Positions 8,348-16,365 of a stretch of 64,000 bases of DNA are shown here, in pieces. The first letter of the stretch is position 1; each line of letters starts with the position of its first letter. The notes beneath the pieces were generated by a model that ran no database searches, had not been told where the DNA came from, and saw nothing but the letters and a program-made list of their open reading frames with translations. Source of the stretch: Archangium gephyra (GTDB taxonomy: Bacteria; Myxococcota; Myxococcia; Myxococcales; Myxococcaceae); the NCBI RefSeq assembly GCF_001027285.1, contig NZ_CP011509.1, positions 12,176,501 through 12,240,500 on the forward strand, given 5' to 3'. A program made the translations under genes and the position numbers.

Positions 8348-8762
8348 GATGGTCTCGCTCTCCCCCGACTGCTGACGCGTCTGCTTCGAGACAGGGTTGT
8401 GCAAGGCATGGGCCCACGTGAAGGGTTGCCTTTGCCCACCAGACCTCCCTCCCCCGGGATGCATGGCTTTAGAGGTAGGGGGGCGTAGAATTCCAGTAGG
8501 GCTTTCAATTCTATTCAGCCCTGTCCGGTTTTTCGGGGAGGTCCATCCGACCCCCCAGGTCATCATCCACCCGCCCCCGAAGTGGCAGGTGCACGAGCCC
8601 GTCGCGAGAGGAGGACGCGCGCGAATACGCCTCTGCATTGGAAGCCTCACAGGTCCATCCGGACCCGCTGCTTGCCCGCTCCCCCTGTCCCGCGAGCCAT
8701 TCCGCAACCTGGGAGTGCTCCCTACCTTTGGGTCAGCCGAGGTACGCCAGCAGGAGACATCT
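8348..8762. other. 415-bp divergent intergenic region
   Basis: Lies between the terpene synthase and the basic-protein gene at 8763, so it holds promoters for both. The stretch 8485-8545 is markedly AT-richer than its surroundings. A promoter-like element for the plus-strand gene is listed at 8700-8728. No small ORF with a ribosome site was convincing. Confidence 0.6.
8700..8728 (+). promoter_or_regulatory. recurrent promoter-like element upstream of 8763 gene
   Basis: TTCCGC, 17 bases, TACCTT (8723-8728), 34 bases before the ATG. One of eight similar elements in the window. Confidence 0.4.
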
Positions 8763-9281
8763 ATGGGCAGAACCTACAGTTTCGAACCCTTCAAGTCGCA
8801 GCAACCGGCCCAGACCTACCAGGGCTCGGGCCCGCGGCTCGGCAACGACGAGCACGAGCTGGCCCTGAGCCAGGACAAGGCGGAGCACGCCACGCTGCCC
8901 AAGGCGCCGGCCACCTACGGACAGGCCCACGCCGAGACCGTGAAGCGCTACCGCTCGCGCGCCCAGGCGAGGAAGCGCGCACCGGCGGCGAAGACGGCGG
9001 GCGCGGCGAAACCCGCGGCGAAGAAGGCCACGGCGCAGGCGAAGCCCGCGGCGGCCAAGAAGACACCCGCTCGCAAGCAGACGGCGGCCGCGGCGCCCAA
9101 GGCCACCACGGCCCGCAAGCCCATGGTGGAGAAGAGCCCCACCCGGAAGAGCACGGCCGAGCCCGTGTCGCTGCGCAACGTGGGGCGCAAGGTGCTGACG
9201 CGGGCCGCGGCCGCGGCGAAGAAGACCGTGGCGCGCGCCGTGAAGACGGCCGCCAAACGCATGCCGGCGAAGAAGCGCTGA
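8763..9281 (+). CDS. small basic protein, RTYSF-box family with histone H1-like Ala/Lys tail
   Basis: 172 residues, start preceded by CAGGAGACATCT. The N-terminus MGRTYSFEPFKSQQP and the block TYGQAHAETVKRYRSRAQAR (about 58-77) are shared with the protein at 9891-10478. From about residue 75 to the end it is almost only Ala, Lys, Pro, Thr and Arg (AAKPAAKKATAQAKPAAAKK and similar), like histone H1 tails and bacterial H1-like proteins, so nucleic-acid binding is likely but inferred from composition. No signal peptide. Its upstream region carries the promoter-like element also found before other small basic protein genes. Confidence 0.75.
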   Translation: MGRTYSFEPFKSQQPAQTYQGSGPRLGNDEHELALSQDKAEHATLPKAPATYGQAHAETVKRYRSRAQARKRAPAAKTAGAAKPAAKKATAQAKPAAAKKTPARKQTAAAAPKATTARKPMVEKSPTRKSTAEPVSLRNVGRKVLTRAAAAAKKTVARAVKTAAKRMPAKKR

Positions 9282-9351
9282 GGAAGAAGCGCCCGGGCGC
9301 GCGGCTCTCCGCGCCTCTTCACCGGTCCCGGGCGCTAAGCTCGCGGCCGCC

Positions 9352-9759
9352 ATGCGCTACTTCGGAGTGGAAGAAGCCAACCGCCTCATCCCGCTGCTCA
9401 CCCGCACCTTCACCCGGGTGAGGCCCTTCGTGGAGCGCGTGCAGGCGCTCGTGCGCGAGTTGGAGGAGCTCCAGGAGGCCGGAGCCGGCCCGGAGCGCAC
9501 CGCGCCCCTGCGGGGTGAGCGGGATGCGCTCATCGACTCCATCCAAGGGGAGCTGGAGCAGTTCCAGGACCTGGGCGTGGAGCTCAAGGCCGCGGACGGG
9601 CTGGTGGACTTCCGCGCGCTCAAGGGCGGACGTCCGGTGTACCTCTGCTGGCGCTTTGGCGAGGCGGAGGTGTCGCACTGGCACGAGCTGGAGGGGGGCT
9701 TCGCCGGGCGTCAGCCCATCCTCCACGCCCACGAGTTCGCCGCGTCCTACCTGAGCTGA
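9352..9759 (+). CDS. DUF2203 family protein
   Basis: 135 residues. Begins MRYFGVEEANRLIPLLTRTF and ends with the conserved hydrophilic core ADGLVDFRALKGGRPVYLCWRFGEAEVSHWHELEGGFAGRQPI, both characteristic of DUF2203. A charged helix (residues 25-75) links them. Cytoplasmic, function unknown. No good Shine-Dalgarno precedes the start. It sits between two related RTYSF-box genes (8763 and 9891). Confidence 0.85.
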   Translation: MRYFGVEEANRLIPLLTRTFTRVRPFVERVQALVRELEELQEAGAGPERTAPLRGERDALIDSIQGELEQFQDLGVELKAADGLVDFRALKGGRPVYLCWRFGEAEVSHWHELEGGFAGRQPILHAHEFAASYLS

Positions 9760-9818
9760 ACCCGCCGCGAGGAGCCTGACAGACCAGGCCTCGCCCTCCT
9801 GCCTGCCCCCAACGCCGG

Positions 9819-9847
9819 TTCCTGTCCCGACGGGCACTCCCTACCTT
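9819..9847 (+). promoter_or_regulatory. recurrent promoter-like element upstream of 9891 gene
   Basis: TTCCTG, 17 bases, TACCTT (9842-9847), 43 bases before the ATG. The nine bases CCCTACCTT are identical to those at 8720-8728. Confidence 0.42.
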
Positions 9848-9890
9848 CCGGACCAGCGCTGGAATTCAAACGACGGGCAAGGAGACAGGG

Positions 9891-10478
9891 ATGCGCACCT
9901 ACAGCTTCGATCATTTCAAGGCGGACAAGCCGGAGCCCAGCACGACGAACCCGGGTGGTGCCGAGCAGACGCCTCCCGCGGAGCAGGCCAAGCCCCGCTC
10001 CGACGACGGGCAACTGCACTACGGGCGCCAGCATGCGCAGACGGCGGAGCTGTACCGCAAGCACCGCGAGGAGCGGGAGCGCGCGGAGCAGATGCGTGTC
10101 TCCGGGGGCCAGGAGGAGTCCGAGGCCGCTCCGCGCCAGGCGAAGGAGGAGCAGGAGCCCCTGCGCCAGGACGCGAAGGAGCAGCCCCAGGCCCAGCAGG
10201 CTCCGGCGATCGAACCGGACGAGGCCGGACAGGAGGGCCTGAAGGGCCTGGCCCAGCAGGCCGTGTCGAGCGTGCTGGCGGCGGCGAAGGAGGCGGCCAA
10301 GGGCAAACCGCTCAGCGGGGCGCGCAAGCTGGCCGGTGAGGCCTTCTCCGGCGTGCGCCGGGTCGCCCAGCAGGTGTCCGCCCGGGCGGGCCGCACCGTG
10401 AAGACGGAGCAGAAGACGGAGCAGAAGACGGGGCCGGAGAGCGGAACGAAGAAGAAGGGACCAGGCAAGAAGCGCTAG
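9891..10478 (+). CDS. RTYSF-box family protein with Glu/Gln/Lys-rich linker
   Basis: 195 residues; start preceded by GGAGACAGGG. MRTYSFDHFKADKPEP and LHYGRQHAQTAELYRKHREER (about 45-65) match the paralogue at 8763. The middle is strongly hydrophilic (Glu, Gln, Arg), then an amphipathic Ala-rich region LAQQAVSSVLAAAKEAAKG resembling phasin/AvrE-like helices, and a Lys-rich end GTKKKGPGKKR. Probably intrinsically disordered with a basic tail. Function unknown; DNA or polyphosphate association is a guess from composition. Confidence 0.72.
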   Translation: MRTYSFDHFKADKPEPSTTNPGGAEQTPPAEQAKPRSDDGQLHYGRQHAQTAELYRKHREERERAEQMRVSGGQEESEAAPRQAKEEQEPLRQDAKEQPQAQQAPAIEPDEAGQEGLKGLAQQAVSSVLAAAKEAAKGKPLSGARKLAGEAFSGVRRVAQQVSARAGRTVKTEQKTEQKTGPESGTKKKGPGKKR

Positions 10479-10494
10479 CCATTGGCCGCTCCCC

Positions 10495-10523
10495 TCGACC
10501 CACGCGCCGCCCATCCCCACCTT
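10495..10523 (+). promoter_or_regulatory. recurrent promoter-like element upstream of 10553 gene
   Basis: TCGACC, 17 bases, CACCTT (10518-10523), 29 bases before the ATG. Confidence 0.35.
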
Positions 10524-10552
10524 GGGGAGAAGGTTTTGTCCGGAGGACTCGC

Positions 10553-11461
10553 ATGTTCCGACCCCTGACCGTGTTGGTGACCGGTGCCACCGGCAAGCAG
10601 GGCGGCGCGTTGGCCCGCCTGCTCCTCAAGAGGGAGCACCGCGTGCTCGCCTTCGTCCGCTCCCCCGAGGCGCCCGCGGCCGTGGAGCTGGCGCAACGGG
10701 GCGCGGAGCTCGTCACCGGGGACTTCGATGACCCCGAGAGCCTCGAGCGCGCCATGGTGGGCGTGGACGCCGTGTTCGCCATGGCCACCCCCTTCCAGGG
10801 CGGAGGGCTCGAGGGCGAGGTGCGCCACGGCCGCCACCTCATCGACGCCGCGAAGCTGGCCCGCGTGCGCCACTTCCTCTACTCCTCGGTGGCGGGGGCG
10901 GACCAGAACACCGGCATCCCCCACTTCGACACGAAGCACGTGGTGGAGGAGCACCTGCGCCGCAGCGGCCTGCCCTACACCATCGTGGCGCCCGTCTTCT
11001 TCATGGAGAACTTCCTCGGCCCCGCCTACGCCCAGCGGCTCCACGAGGGCGTGCTGTCCCTGCCACTGCCGCCCCACCAGGGGCTGCAGATGGTGTCCAT
11101 GGCGGACCTCGCCGCCTTCTGCACGCGGGTGATGGAGTGGCCCGAGGAGCTCTTCGGCAAGCGCATCGAGGTCTCCTCCGACGAGGTGACGGGTGAGCAG
11201 GCCGCGGCCCTCCTCTCCTACGTCAGCGGCCACAAGCTGCACTACGAGGAGACGCCGCTGGAGGCCGTGCGCTCGGCCAACGCGGACCTGGGACAGATGT
11301 TCGAGTGGCTGCGGCGCGAGGGCTACCACGCCAACATCGCGCTGCTGCGCCGCGACTTCCCCGAGGTGGGCTGGCACACCTTCGAGGACTGGGCGCGCGT
11401 GCAGGACTGGGACGCGCTGCTGGGGACGTCCTGGCGCGGCTCCACCGCCGCCGGGCCCTAG
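10553..11461 (+). CDS. NmrA-like NAD(P)-binding protein
   Basis: 302 residues, start preceded by CCGGAGGACTCGC. Rossmann N-terminus with VLVTGATGKQGGALARLLL, then AGADQNTGIPHFDTKHVVEEHLR, the region where classical SDRs have YxxxK. NmrA-like proteins keep the nucleotide fold but often lack dehydrogenase activity and act as redox sensors or quinone/saccharopine-type reductases. C-terminal half (LQMVSMADLAAFCTRV onward) is the usual substrate/effector domain. Cytoplasmic and monocistronic. Confidence 0.85.
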   Translation: MFRPLTVLVTGATGKQGGALARLLLKREHRVLAFVRSPEAPAAVELAQRGAELVTGDFDDPESLERAMVGVDAVFAMATPFQGGGLEGEVRHGRHLIDAAKLARVRHFLYSSVAGADQNTGIPHFDTKHVVEEHLRRSGLPYTIVAPVFFMENFLGPAYAQRLHEGVLSLPLPPHQGLQMVSMADLAAFCTRVMEWPEELFGKRIEVSSDEVTGEQAAALLSYVSGHKLHYEETPLEAVRSANADLGQMFEWLRREGYHANIALLRRDFPEVGWHTFEDWARVQDWDALLGTSWRGSTAAGP

Positions 11462-11538
11462 CCTCCACACCAGGCGGCCACCGCCGCGTCACGGCATGTC
11501 CTCGGGTCCACTCCTAATGTTGAGGGAGGAGAACCCCC

Positions 11539-12294
11539 ATGCGTACGCGCGCTCCCCGGCTCGCGCTCGCGGCGCTGTTGCTCGCCGCGGGTTGCGTTTC
11601 CACCACCACCCTTCAGCCCCTGCCCAACACTCCCACCACCCAGGCCGGCGCGGCCCTCGCCGAGTCCGAAGGCGTGCGCCTGGTGGCCGATGGAGACGCG
11701 TGGAAGGGCACCCCCCTGGACCTCGAGAACCTCGTCACCCCCGTGCAGGTGCGCATCGAGAACCAGAGCGGCCGGCCCCTGCGCATCGAGTACGACTCCT
11801 TCTCGCTCAAGGGCAGCTCCCAGTTCTCCTACGCGGCCCTCTCGCCCTTCGAGTTGAGCGAGGAAGGCAACGCCGCCGTGGGCGGCTCGGGCTACGAGAG
11901 CAATGCGGCCCTGTCCTTCGGCGTGGGCGTGGGCGTGGGCTCGCGCTGGGGTTGGGGGCCGAGAGCGCTCGGCTGGGGCCGCACGTGGAGTCCAGGCTGG
12001 TATGGCTCGGGCTGGTATGATCCCTGGTACGGGCCGGGCTTCTATGATCCCTTCTGGGGACCGCACTCCTCGTGGTACACGCGCCCGCCGCGCGAGCCGC
12101 TGCCCACGCGGGACATGCTGCGCAAGGCGCTGCCCGAGGGCACGCTGGACCCGGGCGGCACCCTCACCGGCTTCCTCTACTTCCAGAACGTGAGCGAGCG
12201 CGAGGGCACCGTCACCCTCCAGGCGCGGCTGGTGGACGCGCGCACCGGCGAGCCGTTCGCCACGCTCTCCATCCCCTTCGGCGTGCGCTCCTAG
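11539..12294 (+). CDS. hypothetical lipoprotein with Gly/Trp/Tyr-rich centre
   Basis: 251 residues, start preceded by GAGGGAGGAGAACCCCC. Signal MRTRAPRLALAALLLAAGC (Cys19 lipidation). Residues about 60-100 (PVQVRIENQSGRPLRIEYD) and 190-251 (LDPGGTLTGFLYFQNVSE) look like one beta-sandwich split by a Gly/Trp/Tyr-rich insert with SPGWYGSGWYDPWYGPGFYD. Such folds occur in envelope lipoproteins of unknown role. Its stop shares CTAG (12291-12294) with the convergent gene. Confidence 0.75.
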   Translation: MRTRAPRLALAALLLAAGCVSTTTLQPLPNTPTTQAGAALAESEGVRLVADGDAWKGTPLDLENLVTPVQVRIENQSGRPLRIEYDSFSLKGSSQFSYAALSPFELSEEGNAAVGGSGYESNAALSFGVGVGVGSRWGWGPRALGWGRTWSPGWYGSGWYDPWYGPGFYDPFWGPHSSWYTRPPREPLPTRDMLRKALPEGTLDPGGTLTGFLYFQNVSEREGTVTLQARLVDARTGEPFATLSIPFGVRS

Positions 12295-12584
12295 TGCAGC
12301 AGCGTGGGGCGCTCGGTGAGCGGCATCGGCGGGTGGGGCAGCAGCGAGTCCTCGCCGATGAGCCCCACCTTGCGGCGGATGGCCTCCCCCTTCAGCGGCA
12401 GGCCGAAGAGCGGACCGAAGAGACAGACATCGAAGGCGCCCGCGAGCAGGGGGACGAGGCCCCCCAGCGCCATCAGCTTGCCCTTGATCGAGCCCGTGGA
12501 CAGGCCGCCCACCACCAGGGACGCGCCGGCCAGCATGCGCGTCCAACGCCCCGTCCTCGAAGCCATGAAGCCCACCATCATCAT
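12291..12584 (-). CDS. DUF2892-like small inner-membrane protein
   Basis: 97 residues. Three consecutive ATGs (12584, 12581, 12578) follow GGAGGTGA, so the start is uncertain by two codons. TRMLAGASLVVGGLSTG and LMALGGLVPLLAGAFDVCLFGPLFG are two membrane segments, the arrangement of YgaP/DUF2892 proteins with the C-P-type loop around the second helix. The stop codon is inside the palindromic CTAG shared with the convergent lipoprotein gene. Function unknown. Confidence 0.72.
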   Translation of the reverse strand: MMMVGFMASRTGRWTRMLAGASLVVGGLSTGSIKGKLMALGGLVPLLAGAFDVCLFGPLFGLPLKGEAIRRKVGLIGEDSLLPHPPMPLTERPTLLH

Positions 12585-12783
12585 TCACCTCCGGACCTGG
12601 GGAAGATGGACATGCGGGGGCAGACGACACCAGCGCCTCCAGGCTGCTCGCCACCTCCGTGCACTGGCCAACCTTCGGCGCGAGCCTGGTTGCCCGCCCG
12701 GTGACGGGCCATGGCCCCGGCCCTAGCTTGAGTGTCCGGGGCCGCCGCCCGGCGGTCCCTCCAACGTGAGGAGGAGTGGGCAC

Positions 12784-13041
12784 ATGGCGGAGCGTTCGGA
12801 GCTACACGAGGGCATGGTGGTGTGGACCCACCGGGGCGAGAAGCTCGGGCATGTCGTCGAGGTGACGGACGAGGGCTTCATCGTCGAGAAGGGCCTGCTC
12901 GTCTGGCGCAAGGACTACGCCGTGCCGCTCGACGACGTGCGGGAGATCGTCGCGGACGAGGTGTACCTGCACCACGGCCCCGACAGCCTCCTGTCCGGGC
13001 CGAGGGAAGTCACCCGCCCGGCGCGCCGCACCACGCACTGA
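12784..13041 (+). CDS. PRC-barrel-like small protein
   Basis: 85 residues. Start at 12784 chosen because GTGAGGAGGAGT lies just upstream. LHEGMVVWTHRGEKLGHVVEVTDEGFIVEKG followed by YAVPLDDVREIVADEVYL (given in parts) is a PRC-barrel/DUF2171-like beta fold, typical of proteins linked to ribosome maturation, photosynthetic reaction centres or stress. No signal peptide. A weak match to the recurrent promoter element (GTGACG, 17 bases, TAGCTT at 12701-12729) lies upstream. Confidence 0.75.
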   Translation: MAERSELHEGMVVWTHRGEKLGHVVEVTDEGFIVEKGLLVWRKDYAVPLDDVREIVADEVYLHHGPDSLLSGPREVTRPARRTTH

Positions 13042-13052
13042 GGTCTGGGCGC

Positions 13053-14015
13053 TCAGGCCCCGAAGTCCACGCGCTGCACCGAGTCGTCATGGCGCGCGCC
13101 CTGGTAGACGTGCCAGGCGGCGACCAGGTCCTGGAAGGGCAGGCCCACCGCGCCGAAGAGGGTGACCTGTGCGGCATCGGTGCGCCCCGGCTTCTTGCCG
13201 GCCAGCACCTCGCCCAGCTCCGCGTGGATGATGTCCTCGCCGAGTCCCGCGCCCGCGGGAGCCCCCATGGCGAGGGTCAACGCCCGGTTGTCACAGAAGA
13301 AGGTGGACTGGCGCAACAGCCCGGCGGAGAGCTCGGCCTTGCCCGGCTCGTCCGCGCCCAGCGCGGTGACGTGCGAGCCGCCGCGCAGCATGCCCGGGAA
13401 GAGGAAGGGCTCGCGCGAGGGCGTGGCGGTGATGACGATGTCCGCGTCCTCCACCGCCTCCTCCACGGACATGGCCGGCCGCACCGGCAGGTTGAGCGCG
13501 TGGTACATGCGGGTGGAGAACTCCACGGCCCGTGCCACGTCCACGTCGAAGACACGCACGTGGTTGAGGCTGCGCACCAGCCGCAGGCTCTTGAGCTGCA
13601 TGGAGGCCTGGGCCCCCGCGCCAATGAGGGCCACCCGGGAGGCGTCCTGCCGGGCGAGCACATCCGCCGCCAGCGCCCCCACCACGCCGGTGCGCAGCGC
13701 CGTGAGGTGCCCCGAGTCCAGCATCGCCAGCAGCGCCCCCGTCTCCAGGTCGTGCAGCTGCACCACGCCCTGGGTGGCGGGTCTGCGGCCGGGGAACTCC
13801 GCGTGCACCTTCACGGTGTAGGCGGGAATGCCGGGCAGGGTGCCGGGAAAGACGACCAACGCACTGCCCTTGTCGTGCAGGGAGGCGCGGGCACGCTGGG
13901 GCTCCGCCGGGCGGGGCTCCACGTCCGCGCGGAAGGCCTCGCGCATCTCCGAGAGGAGGGTGAGGGCCTCCATGTGGCGGACGACATCGCTGCGGGTGAG
14001 GAGGAGGGTGCTCAT
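13053..14015 (-). CDS. ornithine cyclodeaminase/mu-crystallin family protein
   Basis: 320 residues. N-terminal substrate domain with GTLPGIPAYTVKVHAEFP, then a Rossmann domain with VALIGAGAQASMQLKSL (about 130-146) for NAD(P). DIVITATPSREP and ALGADEPGKAELSAGLL are the typical post-Rossmann blocks, the latter holding the Asp that catalyses hydride chemistry in ornithine cyclodeaminase. Members include ornithine cyclodeaminase, alanine dehydrogenase (archaeal) and ketimine reductases; which one applies here is not decidable. Convergent with the PRC-barrel gene. Confidence 0.88.
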   Translation of the reverse strand: MSTLLLTRSDVVRHMEALTLLSEMREAFRADVEPRPAEPQRARASLHDKGSALVVFPGTLPGIPAYTVKVHAEFPGRRPATQGVVQLHDLETGALLAMLDSGHLTALRTGVVGALAADVLARQDASRVALIGAGAQASMQLKSLRLVRSLNHVRVFDVDVARAVEFSTRMYHALNLPVRPAMSVEEAVEDADIVITATPSREPFLFPGMLRGGSHVTALGADEPGKAELSAGLLRQSTFFCDNRALTLAMGAPAGAGLGEDIIHAELGEVLAGKKPGRTDAAQVTLFGAVGLPFQDLVAAWHVYQGARHDDSVQRVDFGA

Positions 14016-14253
14016 CTTGCCTCCAACCTAACCCTTCCCCTCCCTCGGGTGGGGCCTCGTTGAAGGGGAGCGGCGGCTGCCCTCCAAGGAGGGGTACTCA
14101 GGGCGGGAAGGGCTCGCGGGCCTCGCCGCTGGGAGGGGGGCGCACCGGGCGGCTCCCGGGTCCCTCCTCCTGGATCCCTGGTACGAGGCCAGGCTCCCGC
14201 GCCATGAGCAGTCTCAAGGCGGGCCGCGTGGGGGTCGCCTTGGGGGAGCGCGC

Positions 14254-16326
14254 ATGAGGGATCAGGAGCCACCTCAACCGCCCGGACCGCCCGGGCCATC
14301 CGGACCGGAGCGCGAGGAACACTACCGGCTGGCGGACTTCCTGCGGCGGTACCGGGAGGACATCCTCTCCGACTGGGAGCGCGCCTTGCGGACGCGCCAT
14401 CCGGAGTCCCTCCCCGATGCCTGTCTGTTGCGCGACCACATGCCCGAGTTCCTCGATCGGCTGGCGGACGCGGCGGAGCAGGCCCAGGGGGAGCAGCCCC
14501 CGCGGGTGCCCGACTTCATCCCCGGAGAGCACGGCCTGCAGCGGCTGGAGCTGGGCTTCGAGCCGGGCGAGGTCGCCCTGGAGTACGGGCTGCTGCGCCA
14601 CTGCATCCTCCGGCGCATGGAGCGCTCGGGCCACTGGCCGGGCCTCGTCGAGCTGGAGCTGCTCGACGAGACGATCGACCAGGGCATCATCAGCGCCATC
14701 ACCTACTACGCGCACATGCGCGAGCGGATGCTCCAGGCGCTGGAGCGCGTGTCCCAGGCGGCGCTCGAGAGCGAGGATCTGGACACCTTCCTGCCGCGGC
14801 TGCTCAAGGTGCTGATGGAGACGGCGGTGGCGGTGGACGGGGCCTCCATCCTCCTGCGCGAGGGGGAGCGGCTGCGGCTGCGGGCGGCGGTGGGGCTCGG
14901 GGCGAAGCAGGCGCTGGCGCAGGGCGTGAGCATTCCGCTGGACCAGGGACTCACGGGGAAGGTGGTCGCCGAACGGCAGCCGCGCTCGGTGCGCTCGGTG
15001 GCCACCCACCCGCAGATGAGCTACGAGCCCCTCCGCGAGCTCGGCCTGCGCGCCGTCTACAGCGTCCCCCTGCAGCAGGGCGAGCTGCTCGTCGGCGTGG
15101 CGCACATGGCCTCGCGGACGGTGTTCGACTTCAGCGAGTCCGACAAGCTGCTCTTCCGGGCCATGGTCACCCGGGCCACCGGCTTCATCGTGCAGGCGGA
15201 GCTGGCCGAGCGCGAGCGGCTCATCCGGGCCGAGGCCCAGCACTCGCTGGCACAGCTGGACACGCTGTTGAAGGCCTCGCCGGTGGGCATCGCCTTCCTG
15301 GACCAGGAGCTGCGCTACCTGCGCATCAACGAGACGCTGGCCGACATCCATGGACACCCGGTGGAGTTCCACCGGGGCAAGCACGTCCGCGACGTGGTGC
15401 CCGGCTGGGTGGCCGAGCTCTACGTGCCCCTCTTCCGCCGCATCCTGGAGACGGGCCAGCCGGTGTCCAACCACGAGTTCATCAGCCACGGCAGGGACTG
15501 CAAGGGCCCCCCGCGCTACTGGTTGGGCAACTACTACCCGGTGCGTGCCGAGAGCGGCGAGGTGCTGGGGCTGGGCTGCGTGGTGGTGGACATCACCCCG
15601 CAGAAGGAGGTGGAAGCCGAGCTGCGCCGCTCCGCGGAGCTCCGCGAGCAGCTCATCGGGGTGCTGGGGCATGACCTGCGCAACCCGCTCAACGCCATCA
15701 GCGCCTCGGCCTTCCTGCTGCAAAGGACGGAGGACTTGAGCGAGGGGGCGGTGCGCGCGGTGGAGCGCATCCGCAAGAGCGCGGCGCGGATGGCGCGGAT
15801 GCTCAACGACATCCTCGACTTCGCGCGCAGCAGCGTGGGCGGAGGCCTGCCGGTGCTGCGCGAGTGGGTGAACCTGCACGACATCGCCCGGGGAGCGTTG
15901 GAGGAGTTGCAGGTGACGCACCCGGGCCGGCGGCTGGAGCTGGAGGTCCAGGGAGACGGGTGGGGGTGGTGGGACGCGGACCGGCTGGCGCAGGTGGTGG
16001 GAAACCTGCTGAGCAATGCCTTGCATCACGGGCGGCCGGACACACCGGTGCGCGTGGAGGTGCGCGAGGCCGGGAGCGAGGTGTTGCTCTCGGTGCACAA
16101 CGAGGGAGCGCCCATTCCCGACGAGCTGCTGGCGACGCTCTTCCAGCCCTTCCGCCGAGGCACCACCGGCAAGGCGGCCACGCGGAGCGTGGGGCTGGGG
16201 CTCTACATCGTCCGGCAGGTGGCGCGCGCGCACGGCGGCGAGGTGGAGGTGCGCTCCCTGGCGGGCGAGGGCACCACCTTCACGGTGCATCTGCCGCGCG
16301 GCACCGTTCCCGTGCCGCCCGTTTGA
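14254..16326 (+). CDS. hybrid-input sensor histidine kinase (RsbRD-like, GAF, PAS, HisKA, HATPase)
   Basis: 690 residues; start after TTGGGGGAGCGCGC. Domains in order: RsbRD-like N-terminal helical domain (about 25-150, ADFLRRYREDILSDWERALR), GAF (about 165-325, AVDGASILLREGERLRL and later GLTGKVV), PAS/PAC (about 335-455, SPVGIAFLDQELRYLRIN), HisKA with phospho-acceptor His473 in VLGHDLRNPLNAIS, and HATPase_c with N-box QVVGNLLSNALHHG and G2 box SVGLGLYIVRQVARAHGG. No membrane segment, so a soluble sensor. No response regulator is adjacent, so it is an orphan kinase, which is common in myxobacteria. Confidence 0.92.
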   Translation: MRDQEPPQPPGPPGPSGPEREEHYRLADFLRRYREDILSDWERALRTRHPESLPDACLLRDHMPEFLDRLADAAEQAQGEQPPRVPDFIPGEHGLQRLELGFEPGEVALEYGLLRHCILRRMERSGHWPGLVELELLDETIDQGIISAITYYAHMRERMLQALERVSQAALESEDLDTFLPRLLKVLMETAVAVDGASILLREGERLRLRAAVGLGAKQALAQGVSIPLDQGLTGKVVAERQPRSVRSVATHPQMSYEPLRELGLRAVYSVPLQQGELLVGVAHMASRTVFDFSESDKLLFRAMVTRATGFIVQAELAERERLIRAEAQHSLAQLDTLLKASPVGIAFLDQELRYLRINETLADIHGHPVEFHRGKHVRDVVPGWVAELYVPLFRRILETGQPVSNHEFISHGRDCKGPPRYWLGNYYPVRAESGEVLGLGCVVVDITPQKEVEAELRRSAELREQLIGVLGHDLRNPLNAISASAFLLQRTEDLSEGAVRAVERIRKSAARMARMLNDILDFARSSVGGGLPVLREWVNLHDIARGALEELQVTHPGRRLELEVQGDGWGWWDADRLAQVVGNLLSNALHHGRPDTPVRVEVREAGSEVLLSVHNEGAPIPDELLATLFQPFRRGTTGKAATRSVGLGLYIVRQVARAHGGEVEVRSLAGEGTTFTVHLPRGTVPVPPV

Positions 16327-16353
16327 CCGCCGGACGTGCTGGACGGCCGGCGG
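16327..16353. terminator. putative bidirectional hairpin
   Basis: CCGCCGG (16327-16333) and CCGGCGG (16347-16353) form a 7-bp GC stem with a 13-base loop between convergent stops at 16326 and 16366. No T-tract. Confidence 0.4.
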
Positions 16354-16365
16354 CGCGGGAGCGGC

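Noticed and set aside
8348-8762. possible tRNA or small RNA in the AT-richer stretch
   Set aside because: No cloverleaf or TTCGA-type T-loop could be drawn; it is better explained as a divergent promoter region.
14098-16290. 730-residue minus-strand open frame
   Set aside because: Fully antisense to the histidine kinase with its domain signatures; composition is typical of a shadow frame.
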